DNA from: Leptospira sp. WS58.C1
GTDB lineage: Bacteria > Spirochaetota > Leptospiria > Leptospirales > Leptospiraceae
Assembly: GCF_040833995.1 (NCBI RefSeq)
Contig: NZ_CP162137.1
Coordinates: 186,001-250,000 of the forward strand
DNA length: 64,000 nucleotides
Direction: 5' to 3'
Notes under the pieces: model-generated
Databases searched by the model: none
What the model saw: only the letters and a program-made list of their open reading frames with translations
What the model was told of the DNA's origin: nothing
Part shown: positions 19,717-28,117 of the stretch, in pieces
Position numbering within the stretch: position 1 is the first letter of the stretch
Layout: each line of letters opens with the position of its first letter
Position numbers and translations under genes: made by a program

Positions 19717-20661
19717 ATGAAATACTTGGTCACAGGAGCGGAAGGTTTTGTAGGATCTTATCTGATTCGAGAACTTATACAAAAATCCGGGTCCGAACTT
19801 CTGGGCCTGGGAATGAATCCTAAAAACACAGAGTTTTCCTTTCCCTATAAAGTTTGCGATATTCGGGATATCCAATCACTCCAACAAGTATTCGAATCGT
19901 ATTCGCCCGATGTATTGTTCCATTTAGCCGGACAAACATTCGTTCCAAGATCCATCGAAAATCCCGAGGAAACATTGCTCATCAACGTGGCCGGCTCATT
20001 GAATATTTTAGAGTGTTTTAAACGTTCCGGCAAAAAAGTAAAACTAGTATATGTATCTTCTTCCGAAGTATACGGGAATTTAAAGGAAGAACAACTTCCC
20101 GTTTCGGAAAACCTTCTTCCAAGTCCTGTGAATCCGTATGCTTCTTCCAAACTTGCCGCAGAAACGTATTGCCTTCAATATTCCCGTTCTTATCCAAATA
20201 TAGAAACCGTGATTGCAAGACCTTTCAATCATATCGGTATCGGGCAAAATCCGAATTTTGTAGTACCGAATTTTTGTAAGCAGGTGCTGGATAATATTTC
20301 TAAAAACGTTTCTTCCGAAATTTTAGTGGGAGATCTGACTCCGACTCGTGACTTCTTACATGTAACGGACGTGGTCAAAGCTTATATTCTTTTAGCAAAC
20401 AAAGGGTTGAGCGGAGAAGTTTATAATATATGTTCCGGTACCGAGACTTCCATTTCTCAGGTCTTGGAATGGATTTTGGAGTTTGCGGAATCAAAACTAG
20501 TTTCCAAACAAGATCCAGCAAGATTGAGGCCTGCCGAAATGAAAAGGTCTTTGGGTAATAATTCCAAACTTAAGTCTTTAGGATGGTCTCCCGAAATTTC
20601 GGTAAAAGACGCTGTCCGCGAAATTTTCGAACATATTCGAAAAACAGAATATTCTTCTTAG
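19717..20661 (+). CDS. NAD-dependent epimerase/dehydratase, GDP-6-deoxymannose reductase-like
   Basis: This is a 314-residue extended short-chain dehydrogenase. The N-terminal cofactor loop is TGAEGFVGSYL, the catalytic triad is visible in YVSSSEVYG and YASSK, and the RPFNHIGIGQ block and DFLHVTDV segment match the Rmd/RmlD-type sugar reductases. The best fit is GDP-4-dehydro-6-deoxymannose reductase, giving GDP-rhamnose, but related epimerases are possible. It is divergent from the glycosyltransferase operon and probably supplies its donor. Its stop overlaps the convergent SanA-like gene by 4 bp. Confidence 0.85.
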   Translation: MKYLVTGAEGFVGSYLIRELIQKSGSELLGLGMNPKNTEFSFPYKVCDIRDIQSLQQVFESYSPDVLFHLAGQTFVPRSIENPEETLLINVAGSLNILECFKRSGKKVKLVYVSSSEVYGNLKEEQLPVSENLLPSPVNPYASSKLAAETYCLQYSRSYPNIETVIARPFNHIGIGQNPNFVVPNFCKQVLDNISKNVSSEILVGDLTPTRDFLHVTDVVKAYILLANKGLSGEVYNICSGTETSISQVLEWILEFAESKLVSKQDPARLRPAEMKRSLGNNSKLKSLGWSPEISVKDAVREIFEHIRKTEYSS

Positions 20662-21374
20662 ATTACCGAACCTTTCCAGGTCTTGACTCCGCTACCTTCT
20701 ATCGGAAACGGTTTACCCAAATATTTAGGCGCTGTATTGGTTAGATTCATATCGATCCAAGCTAAGGTTCTTGCGAAAAATTCCCTAAACCTGTTGGTCG
20801 GCCCGCTGATATAGATCCTTCTGTCCGACTCGTAGGATTGTAGATCTAATCCTATCTTTTTAGAAATGAATACCGCTCTAGGTTGATGAAATCTTTGGCT
20901 AACAAAGATCGCATCCTTGACTTGGAAAATTTCTTTCGCTCTTACTAAAGTATCCAAAGTTCTAAAACCTGCGTGATCTACGAACACGTCTTTTTCATCC
21001 ACTCCTCTTTCTAAAACGTACAACAGCATCGGCTTCACTTCGTTGTAATAACTGGTTCCGTTATCACCTGAGAGAAGAATTTTTCGGACCTTCCCTTGTT
21101 TATAAAGTTCGATCGCACAATCTAGACGGTCCTGCAAAACGGGTGACGGTATCCCCTTGTAAACGGAAGCGCCCGGTACGATTGCCACTGTCGCAGGCTT
21201 GAGAGAACGGTAATTTCCTGCATGGATACTTCTGTTTTCGTACTCCCACTCGATGGAAAGATCTATGGAAGCTGGAATTCCAATGCAGAAAGCGATGGCA
21301 AGTAAGAGTCCCAGTCTAATTCTTCCCTTGGAAAAGATTCTGGGGATTTTCTGGTTTTTTAGTCCAAAGTCCAT
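20658..21374 (-). CDS. SanA/YdcF-like DUF218 membrane protein
   Basis: This 238-residue protein has one N-terminal membrane helix (LGLLLAIAFCIGIPASI) and a periplasmic DUF218 domain with VAIVPGASVYKGIPSPVLQDR, KILLSGDNGT and the QRFHQPRA segment. It matches SanA, which in Enterobacteria affects envelope permeability to vancomycin at high temperature; the enzymatic role is unknown. Its position next to sugar-polymer genes fits an envelope function. It is convergent with, and overlaps by 4 bp, the reductase gene. Confidence 0.85.
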   Translation of the reverse strand: MDFGLKNQKIPRIFSKGRIRLGLLLAIAFCIGIPASIDLSIEWEYENRSIHAGNYRSLKPATVAIVPGASVYKGIPSPVLQDRLDCAIELYKQGKVRKILLSGDNGTSYYNEVKPMLLYVLERGVDEKDVFVDHAGFRTLDTLVRAKEIFQVKDAIFVSQRFHQPRAVFISKKIGLDLQSYESDRRIYISGPTNRFREFFARTLAWIDMNLTNTAPKYLGKPFPIEGSGVKTWKGSVI

Positions 21375-21515
21375 AGCAGTTTAAGGGGAGAATACGCCAA
21401 AGAACCGGTTCCGGAAAAGGAATTTTCCCGGAAATTCGGGTTTTATCAGAAATTATGTTCTCTTTAAAGGACCGGATTTCTTTTTTTCGCGGATCAAAAA
21501 TTTCAGTCGATATTT

Positions 21516-21544
21516 GGAAACATGGCGGCTACCTTGGGGTCTTA
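21516..21544 (+). promoter_or_regulatory. Possible ECF-sigma promoter
   Basis: GGAAAC (21516-21521) and GTCTTA (21539-21544) are separated by 17 bp. The pair resembles the GGAAC / GTC pattern typical of ECF-sigma-dependent promoters. It lies 15 bp before the start of the three-gene cassette that encodes an ECF sigma factor, so autoregulation is plausible. Confidence 0.35.
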
Positions 21545-21559
21545 GGATAACACTAGGTT

Positions 21560-22138
21560 ATGAACCGAGTAAGACTCATGAATCTCCTGAATTCATTCGT
21601 CAGAGTTGCTCTGGCCGGTGTTATTATAACACCGGCGTATCTTTTCTCGGAAGATTCCAAGACCGGTTTCCATACCGTCCGACCGATTCGCACTATCTCC
21701 TTTTACCGTAATGAAAGAGCTGCAGGTGTAGTTTTTGGTGACCTAGATTCCTTAAAAAATCGTTATATTCTTACAGACGCCCAACTCGAACGTATCGCTG
21801 AGCTGAACCGGAGATTTAAAAGCGAGCATGAAAAATGGCTTCGCAGGCTTTCTCCAAAACAAGTCGAACTCGAACTGGTACTCATGGATGAAAGTCCGGA
21901 CCTCGTTAAAGTTCGAATTCTTGTGAACGCGATTGCAAGGTATACATCCGAGATCCGGATGAATCAAATCGCGCATCGGCTCGCGATCGAAAGGGTTTTG
22001 ACCTCAGAGCAAAAAAAGAGGGGAAAGGAAAAGGGAATTGTTACCCTACCCGAGGAGCATAGGGAAGCTCCAGGGTTCCCCTTGAATCTGTTTGTTCCCG
22101 AGAGAATAATTTTGCCTGTGCCAGGCATCCTGAGATAA
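21560..22138 (+). CDS. Periplasmic CpxP/Spy-like sensor or chaperone protein
   Basis: This 192-residue protein has an N-terminal signal segment (SFVRVALAGVIITPAYLFS) and a long helical middle. The pattern LTDAQLERIAELNRRFKSEHEKWLRRLSPKQVELELVLMDESPD matches the helical-hairpin design of the Spy/CpxP/CnrX group, in which small periplasmic proteins sense metal or envelope stress and control an ECF sigma factor. The assignment rests on pattern and context, not on a clear motif. The following sigma gene starts 10 bp after its stop. Start sites at 21560 or 21578 are possible. Confidence 0.7.
   Translation: MNRVRLMNLLNSFVRVALAGVIITPAYLFSEDSKTGFHTVRPIRTISFYRNERAAGVVFGDLDSLKNRYILTDAQLERIAELNRRFKSEHEKWLRRLSPKQVELELVLMDESPDLVKVRILVNAIARYTSEIRMNQIAHRLAIERVLTSEQKKRGKEKGIVTLPEEHREAPGFPLNLFVPERIILPVPGILR
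21614..21636. repeat. Perfect 23-nt palindrome inside the signal-peptide coding region
   Basis: GCCGGTGTTAT (21614-21624) and ATAACACCGGC (21626-21636) are exact reverse complements about a single T. The site lies about 55-77 nt into the CpxP/Spy-like gene. It could be an operator or an mRNA hairpin. Confidence 0.6.
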
Positions 22139-22148
22139 GGAAACTAAA

Positions 22149-22661
22149 ATGGACCAAAGAGAATTTGCCGGACTAATAGACAGTACGAAACATATCGTAC
22201 TCTCCGCCATTAAGAAGAATTTATACGAAGAGTTTTACGATACCATTGATGATGTTGTTCAAGAGACGTATATTCGGGCTTATAAAAGTTTAGCAGCCAA
22301 TAAATTCAGGGGGGAATCTTCCCATAGCACTTGGCTGTATACGATTGCAAGGAACGAATCCTTGAGAATGAACCAAAAGCGTATGCGCCAAGCAAACCTG
22401 GCCATGAAGCTTAAGGAAAAAGCGACTCAAGACTCCATTTTGAATCCAAGGGAAGAATATAACGACTCCGGAATGGACATCGAGCTTCAGGATCTGATCT
22501 CCAATCTTCCTTGGAAATACAAGTCTGTGCTTGCATTAGTTTCCGAAGGATATAAAGAGCAACAGATCGCGGAGAAATTGGGAATTCCGGAAGGAACAGT
22601 GAAATCCCGATCTTTCCGGGGCAAACAGATGCTAAAGAAATTATTTTTTCAAGAGACCTAG
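22149..22661 (+). CDS. ECF-type RNA polymerase sigma factor
   Basis: This is a 170-residue sigma-70-family protein of the extracytoplasmic-function class, with region 2 (DDVVQETYIRAYKSL and STWLYTIARNESLR) and region 4 (LPWKYKSVLALVSEGYKEQQIAEKLGIPEGTVKSRSFRGK), joined by a short linker and lacking region 3. It directs RNA polymerase to stress promoters. It lies between the CpxP/Spy-like gene and a small membrane protein 12 bp downstream that may be its anti-sigma factor. Confidence 0.93.
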   Translation: MDQREFAGLIDSTKHIVLSAIKKNLYEEFYDTIDDVVQETYIRAYKSLAANKFRGESSHSTWLYTIARNESLRMNQKRMRQANLAMKLKEKATQDSILNPREEYNDSGMDIELQDLISNLPWKYKSVLALVSEGYKEQQIAEKLGIPEGTVKSRSFRGKQMLKKLFFQET

Positions 22662-22673
22662 AGAAGATCGGAA

Positions 22674-23060
22674 ATGGAAGATAGAAACAGAGAAAAGTTA
22701 GACCAAGAGATTTTCCGTCGTTTAGAAAGTTACGAATGGAGCGATGATATTTCTGCAAAGATCATGAGAAGGCGAAAGATCGCTAGCTTTAAGCGATTTT
22801 TCATCTTCTCCTTTAGTGGACTTATTATCGTTGGTCTCGGTTTATCTTCTTTTTATTTTCAACCGGAGGGAGAATCCGAATCCGGAGATTGGCAGGTCCT
22901 GATAGAAGAACAAATCGAAGGAACCTTCGAAGAAGCGGAGACCAGTATGCAGACGCCGGGTCTAAATCAGGAGGATACTACCAGTTCTTCTTCGACCTTA
23001 CCTTCTTCTTCCTTAATGGATATGGATGCGTTGATCGAAACTTCCTTCGAACGTAGATAG
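22674..23060 (+). CDS. Single-pass membrane protein, candidate anti-sigma factor
   Basis: This 128-residue protein has a cytoplasmic N-terminal helix region of about 45 residues, one transmembrane helix (FFIFSFSGLIIVGLGLSSFYF) and an acidic, Ser/Thr-rich periplasmic tail. The topology and position directly after an ECF sigma gene fit an anti-sigma factor. There is no zinc-binding His-x3-Cys-x2-Cys motif, so any binding to sigma would be of another type. The function is inferred from context only. Confidence 0.6.
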   Translation: MEDRNREKLDQEIFRRLESYEWSDDISAKIMRRRKIASFKRFFIFSFSGLIIVGLGLSSFYFQPEGESESGDWQVLIEEQIEGTFEEAETSMQTPGLNQEDTTSSSSTLPSSSLMDMDALIETSFERR

Positions 23061-23178
23061 GTTTTTATACATAAATAGAAACTCGGCTTGCTAATATAGC
23101 GGTTGTTACATAGAATTGCGGCAAGGATTGGTTGGGTGAAACTAATCCAAACGTCCATCTCGGACTAGGAGTATACTC

Positions 23179-24546
23179 TTGTTTTCCTTGCATGAACCGA
23201 CTTCGAGTCGCACCAATAAAAAACCGAATCTTCCTCCTGGAGTTTTCGGCATCCGGGCCCTTCCTTACGTTTCCAAATTGGCAAAAGATCCGATCGGATT
23301 TTTCCAATTGATGCAGTCCAAATTCGGCAAATCCTCCAGATTCGGTTTGAGGCAGGTTACCTTTCATTTAATTACTCAGCCGGAAGATATCAAAAGAGTC
23401 CTTCAAGAAAACAATCAGAATTACCATAAGGGAGTTTTTTATAAGGAACTCGGAAGGATTTTAGGCAAAGGTTTGCTGAACAGCGAAGGAGAATTCTGGA
23501 AAAAGCAGAGAAAACTTATACAACCTTCTTTTCATAAACAAAGAATATCCGAGTTCGTTGAGATTATGGCCCAGGAAACCAAAAAGACTTCCGAGAATTG
23601 GAAGAATGTTTCCAGCTTGGACGTATCCAAGGAGATGATGCGACTAACGTTTGCGATCGTAGGCAGGACCTTGTTCAGGACCGAGGTGGAAAGTTATGCT
23701 GCAAGGATCGAAAATTCTTTAAAGATCGCGCTCGAGCTGGTTACTAAAAGGATCACTCGAATTTTTCCATTTCCATTCAGTTGGCCGACTCCAGAAAATC
23801 TGAAACTCAAACGTGCTTTGAAAGATATGCATTCCGTAGTGGATGAACTAATCGCGGAACGTAAAAAAAATCCTTCTAACGATTTGATCTCTATGCTCTT
23901 GGAAGTCAGGGATGAAGAAACCGGAGAGAGAATGAGCGAGGCTCAGGTTCGGGACGAGGCAATTACACTTCTTCTTGCCGGACATGAGACCACTGCAAAT
24001 GCATTGTCTTGGGGATTTTATCTTTTATCCAAACACCCTGACATCTGTGAAAAAGTAAGAGAAGAAGCGAATCGAATTTTAGGCGATAAGATCCCTAGTT
24101 TGGAAGATGTTCAAAAATTGACATACACTCGCAAAGTATTGGATGAGGTTTTGAGAATGTACCCTCCTGCTTGGGTAATCGAAAGAACTGCAATGGGTCC
24201 GGACCAAATAGGCGGTTATGATGTAGAGACCGGTACCAATATCTCCATCTGCATTTTTAACATTCATCGAAACCCTGATTTTTGGGAAAATCCTGACAAG
24301 TTTGATCCGGATCGTTTTGACGAGGAAAGATCTGCGGATCGACCTAAGTATGCTTATCTTCCATTTGGAGGGGGACCGAGAATCTGTATCGGTAATATCT
24401 TCGCACTAACGGAAGCTACATTGATCCTTTCTATGTTGGTCAAAAACTATAAATTCCAAACGGTTGCGGATCATCCCGTAGTTATGGAACCTTTAGTCAC
24501 ATTAAGACCGAAGTACGGAATTCTATTAAACATAGTTTCCACTTGA
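23179..24546 (+). CDS. Cytochrome P450
   Basis: This is a 455-residue haem monooxygenase. The oxygen-binding I-helix motif AGHETTA, the K-helix EVLRMYPP, the PDKFDPDRF segment and the haem loop FGGGPRICIGN with ligand Cys403 are all present. It is soluble or weakly anchored; there is no N-terminal membrane helix. The sequence pattern is close to the CYP102/CYP4-like fatty-acid hydroxylase side of the family, so a lipid or hydrocarbon substrate is a reasonable guess. Redox partners are not encoded next to it. The TTG at 23179 is preferred because AGGAG lies 7 bp upstream. Confidence 0.95.
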   Translation: MFSLHEPTSSRTNKKPNLPPGVFGIRALPYVSKLAKDPIGFFQLMQSKFGKSSRFGLRQVTFHLITQPEDIKRVLQENNQNYHKGVFYKELGRILGKGLLNSEGEFWKKQRKLIQPSFHKQRISEFVEIMAQETKKTSENWKNVSSLDVSKEMMRLTFAIVGRTLFRTEVESYAARIENSLKIALELVTKRITRIFPFPFSWPTPENLKLKRALKDMHSVVDELIAERKKNPSNDLISMLLEVRDEETGERMSEAQVRDEAITLLLAGHETTANALSWGFYLLSKHPDICEKVREEANRILGDKIPSLEDVQKLTYTRKVLDEVLRMYPPAWVIERTAMGPDQIGGYDVETGTNISICIFNIHRNPDFWENPDKFDPDRFDEERSADRPKYAYLPFGGGPRICIGNIFALTEATLILSMLVKNYKFQTVADHPVVMEPLVTLRPKYGILLNIVST

Positions 24547-24593
24547 CTTAGGTCTTTCCCGGCCGGAATCCTTCTACCAGAGGGATTTCGACC

Positions 24594-25571
24594 ATGGAAA
24601 AGATGATAAAAAAACGCATCGACCAGGTAAAAGAAAAAGGTCACCAAAGGTTGACGGTTCTTTTGATCCCCCATGGATTCGATAAGTCGTTTCATTTCCA
24701 AATTTCCATCTTCACTATCTTCTTCTTAGTCGGATTATTATTCGCGATCGTCGGTATCGCAGTTTTAGGAATCGTTCGTTATAATAATACCAGAATACAG
24801 ATTAATGCACTTGCTTCCGTTTACGGAAAATATTTCGACGAGTATATCGAATACAGCGAAAAGTTGGGAGATATCCGGGATGATTTTGCAAGTCTGAACG
24901 AAAATTTACAGGAAGTCCATTCTTTGATCGATGGAGAATCCGAAGAGCTACTTAAACTTCCGGATGAGGCAGACTCGGAAGACCTTGCTGCTACTGAATT
25001 AAAGGTAGAGGAAGCGGTGGATAAGGATCTAATGCTCGGAAGATCTTACCTTTCGGAAATTTACGGATACCGTGCAGTAAGAGTTTCCATGGAAAAAAAC
25101 AAAGCTCTTGTGGATTCCGTATTTAACTTTTTAGATTCCAGATACGGTATTATGAATTCTCTTCCATTCGGCGAACCATTATTATCTTATAATTTAACTT
25201 CCTATTATGGAATGAGAAGGTCTCCTACTTTCGGATATATGGAATTCCACGATGGAGTGGACTTGGCAAACGTTCCCGGCACAGATATTACGGCTACCGG
25301 AGATGGAAAAGTTTATAGAGCCATCTATTCCAATCGAGGATATGGAAATCATATTGTGATCGCTCATGCTAACGGATATTACAGTTTATACGGTCATTGC
25401 ACTTCTTTAAAAGTAAGAGAAGGTGAATACGTTCGCAAGGGACAAAGGATTGCGACTGTGGGTGCCACCGGGAACGTAACAGGTCCTCACCTTCATTACG
25501 AAGTTTGGATAGGGGAATCGAACCGTACCGATCCTATGGATTATATGAAAGTAGGTTTCGGCCAATATTAA
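24594..25571 (+). CDS. Membrane-anchored M23-family peptidase
   Basis: This 325-residue protein has a short basic cytoplasmic start, one transmembrane helix (about residues 38-60), a periplasmic coiled-coil or helical region (about 70-180) and a C-terminal LytM/M23 domain. Zinc ligands are visible in FHDGVDLA and in GPHLHYEVW; the GHC segment supplies the other active-site His. It either cuts peptidoglycan cross-links or activates an amidase. The layout matches spirochaetal and proteobacterial MepM-like proteins. It ends 16 bp before ligA. Confidence 0.92.
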   Translation: MEKMIKKRIDQVKEKGHQRLTVLLIPHGFDKSFHFQISIFTIFFLVGLLFAIVGIAVLGIVRYNNTRIQINALASVYGKYFDEYIEYSEKLGDIRDDFASLNENLQEVHSLIDGESEELLKLPDEADSEDLAATELKVEEAVDKDLMLGRSYLSEIYGYRAVRVSMEKNKALVDSVFNFLDSRYGIMNSLPFGEPLLSYNLTSYYGMRRSPTFGYMEFHDGVDLANVPGTDITATGDGKVYRAIYSNRGYGNHIVIAHANGYYSLYGHCTSLKVREGEYVRKGQRIATVGATGNVTGPHLHYEVWIGESNRTDPMDYMKVGFGQY

Positions 25572-25587
25572 TTTTATATAATCGATT

Positions 25588-27675
25588 ATGCCTAAAAAAG
25601 CCCCGGCTAAAAAGACCTCCCCTAAAAAAGTGGAGCCAACCGAAACGTCTAAAAAAGTTTCCTTAGATCTTCCAAAGGATCCTAAACTAGCGGAAAAAGA
25701 AATGCGCTCATTGGAAGAGCAGCTCCGCTATCACCAATATCTGTATTTCGTAAAACATGCCCCAGTAATCACCGATTTCGATTTCGACCGGATGTTTAAG
25801 AGGCTGCAAGCTTTTGAGGAGGCATTTCCGAAATTAGCGGATCCTGCCAGCCCTACTTTAAGTGTCGGTTCCGATCTTGACAAAGATTTCGAGAAGTTCA
25901 CTCATAAACTTCCGGTTCTCTCCTTGGAAAACACATACAATGAAGAAGAGCTTATGGAATGGGTCCAAAAAACGGGACCTGACGATCTATACTCCGTAGA
26001 ATGGAAAATCGACGGGGCCTCTCTCATGTTATATTACGAAAATGGAATCCTTGTCAACGGTGTGACCAGAGGCACAGGAGGTATAGGTGATGATGTAACT
26101 GAGAACATTCGTACAATTCGTTCTATACCGCTCAGGTTATCCGAAAACATTTCCATCTATTTAAGAGGAGAAGTATACATGACTTTCTCCGACTTTGATG
26201 AATTTAACGAAGCTTCCGAAGGAAGATATGCGAATCCTCGCAACTTGTCCTCGGGTTCATTGAAACAGAAAAATTCTTCAGAGGTCGCAAAACGACCTCT
26301 ACGAATATTTACGTATGACGCATTTTTCCCGGGCTCCAAAGCGAAATTTAAAACCCACCAAGAGGTAATGAAGAAAGCGGAGGATCTAAAATTCCCTCTT
26401 CCCCCCGATACTAAATTATTAAAAGGGACGGAGATTCCGGCTGCGATCAAAGACTTTAAGAAGAAAAAGGAAAAAGTTGGATTTCCTACGGACGGATTAG
26501 TGATCAAATTAAACGATCTTTCAAAGAGGGAATCATTAGGTTATACTTCTCATTCTCCTCGTTGGGCCCGAGCTTATAAGTTCGATGCTTTGATGAAGGA
26601 AAGTAAGATCGTAGGAATCGATTATGCGGTTGGTAGAACGGGAAAGATCACTCCAAGAGCCGAAATCGAACCTATTAGTTTAGCCGGCACCACCGTTACA
26701 TTTGCAACCTTACATAACCAGGATTATATCGACGAGCTGGGAGTAGGTATAGGAGCCATCGTAAGAATTTCCAAAAGGGGGGAGATCATTCCCGCTGTGG
26801 AAGAAGTAGTCACTCCAGGAAAGGAAGTTTTTAAGATTCCACTTCGTTGTCCTTGTTGTGGAACAAAGACGGAAAAGAAACAAGACTCAGTGGATTATTT
26901 CTGTCCGAATCCCGAATGTCCGGATCGGGTCAAGAACGGGATCATATTCTATTGTTCTCGCAAACAAATGGATATAGAAGGTTTGGGGGAGAAGCAGGTA
27001 GAATTTTTATACGATCAAGGGTATATTAAAGATATCGCCGATCTTTATTCCTTAAAAGACCATAAAGAAAAGTTAATGGAAGAAGAAGGATACGGAGAGA
27101 AAAGTGTATCTATCATCTTAAATGGGATCGAAGAATCCAAAAAGAAGGACTTTAGATTTGTGCTTTCTTCCTTAGGCTTGAGAGAGATCGGCCCCAAAGT
27201 TTCGGAACTTCTTACCGAACATGGATATGATACGATCGATTCAATTATCTCTGCGGCAAAAAATCCTAAAAAGTTGGAAAACTTCTTAGAAATTCCAGGT
27301 ATCGGACCTTCTACCATCGAAGCGATCCAAGAGAATTTTACGGATAAAAGAATTCTTTCTCTTATAGATCGTTTGAAAAAGGCCGGGCTTAAGATGAAGG
27401 CGGATCCGATCGAAAAATCGGATAAACAACCTTTTGCGGGACAGACCTGGTGTGTGTCCGGTTCGTTTGAAAATTTCCAACCTAGAGATAAGGCAATGGA
27501 TCTGGTAGTTTATTACGGCGGTAAAAAAGTAGGATCTATTTCTTCTAAAACAACTCACCTTTTGGCGGGACCTGGGGCCGGTTCCAAATTGGAAAAAGCC
27601 CAAGAGTTAGGGGTCCAGGTAGTTTCCGAAGAAGAGTTTTTAAAAATTCTAAATCAAAACGGAATTAAGATCTAA
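25588..27675 (+). CDS. ligA: NAD-dependent DNA ligase
   Basis: LigA seals nicks in DNA using NAD. The 695-residue protein has the Ia domain, the adenylation domain with active-site Lys140 in WKIDGAS, an OB fold, a four-Cys zinc finger (CPCCGTK and CPNPECPD), a helix-hairpin-helix region (EIPGIGPSTIEAI) and a C-terminal BRCT domain (AGQTWCVSGSF). Before the conserved start there is a tail of about 25 residues rich in Lys, Pro and Ala (MPKKAPAKKTSPKKV), which is not usual in bacterial LigA and may add DNA contacts. A strong hairpin follows the stop. Confidence 0.97.
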   Translation: MPKKAPAKKTSPKKVEPTETSKKVSLDLPKDPKLAEKEMRSLEEQLRYHQYLYFVKHAPVITDFDFDRMFKRLQAFEEAFPKLADPASPTLSVGSDLDKDFEKFTHKLPVLSLENTYNEEELMEWVQKTGPDDLYSVEWKIDGASLMLYYENGILVNGVTRGTGGIGDDVTENIRTIRSIPLRLSENISIYLRGEVYMTFSDFDEFNEASEGRYANPRNLSSGSLKQKNSSEVAKRPLRIFTYDAFFPGSKAKFKTHQEVMKKAEDLKFPLPPDTKLLKGTEIPAAIKDFKKKKEKVGFPTDGLVIKLNDLSKRESLGYTSHSPRWARAYKFDALMKESKIVGIDYAVGRTGKITPRAEIEPISLAGTTVTFATLHNQDYIDELGVGIGAIVRISKRGEIIPAVEEVVTPGKEVFKIPLRCPCCGTKTEKKQDSVDYFCPNPECPDRVKNGIIFYCSRKQMDIEGLGEKQVEFLYDQGYIKDIADLYSLKDHKEKLMEEEGYGEKSVSIILNGIEESKKKDFRFVLSSLGLREIGPKVSELLTEHGYDTIDSIISAAKNPKKLENFLEIPGIGPSTIEAIQENFTDKRILSLIDRLKKAGLKMKADPIEKSDKQPFAGQTWCVSGSFENFQPRDKAMDLVVYYGGKKVGSISSKTTHLLAGPGAGSKLEKAQELGVQVVSEEEFLKILNQNGIKI

Positions 27676-27680
27676 TACCA

Positions 27681-27715
27681 AGTATAAAATTATACGTCGC
27701 GTATAGTTTTATACT
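27681..27715 (+). terminator. 16-bp hairpin after ligA
   Basis: AGTATAAAATTATACG (27681-27696) pairs with CGTATAGTTTTATACT (27700-27715) around TCG; every position pairs, with one G-T wobble. A pyrimidine-rich tract with a T-run follows. It is a terminator for ligA or, being so symmetric and AT-rich, possibly a protein-binding site. Confidence 0.75.
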
Positions 27716-27781
27716 CTCCTTTCTTTTTAAACTTTCATCGCTTAAGGATTGAAAATTCTGCATTTTCATTATCATACCCCT

Positions 27782-27970
27782 ATGGCCCAAAAGAAATGCC
27801 CCCAATGTTCTCGCATTTTAGAATGTGGAGCGGACCAAGAGGTTTGTTGGTGCTTTGATATTAAATTAGATCCGGAAGCTTTGAAAAATATAAGAGAATT
27901 GTATGAAGATTGCTTATGCAAAGATTGTTTAACTCGTTTTGAAACGAACGTAGTTAATCAAAATTATTGA
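27782..27970 (+). CDS. Small cysteine-rich CWC-family protein
   Basis: This small protein (62 residues from the ATG at 27782) has the Cys pattern CPQC, CGADQEVCWC and CLCKDCL, which fits the cysteine-rich CWC family. These are putative metal-binding proteins of unknown role. A TTG at 27749 would add 11 residues, but they are not like the family. The TGA stop at 27968-27970 is part of an inverted repeat. Confidence 0.75.
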   Translation: MAQKKCPQCSRILECGADQEVCWCFDIKLDPEALKNIRELYEDCLCKDCLTRFETNVVNQNY

Positions 27971-27980
27971 ACAACAGCCG

Positions 27981-28003
27981 TATAATTAGTGAACTATTGT
28001 TCA
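27981..28003 (+). promoter_or_regulatory. Candidate promoter and operator for the fatty-acid operon
   Basis: A perfect -10 TATAAT (27981-27986) is followed directly by the palindrome TGAAC-TATT-GTTCA (27990-28003). A further TGAACAA half-site lies at 27968-27974. No good -35 is visible at 16-18 bp. The arrangement suggests a repressor site, for example for a TetR-type fatty-acid regulator, over the transcription start of the operon beginning at 28118. Confidence 0.4.
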
Positions 28004-28117
28004 GCCAGTTGCAGTTTTTTTGATCTAAATAAAAATCGATTGAAGCATAGGTCCTTCAACGTAAAATTTCCGTCGTAAGGAAAAATTTTAATATATAAGT
28101 GTTCTCAGGGGGAGTTT

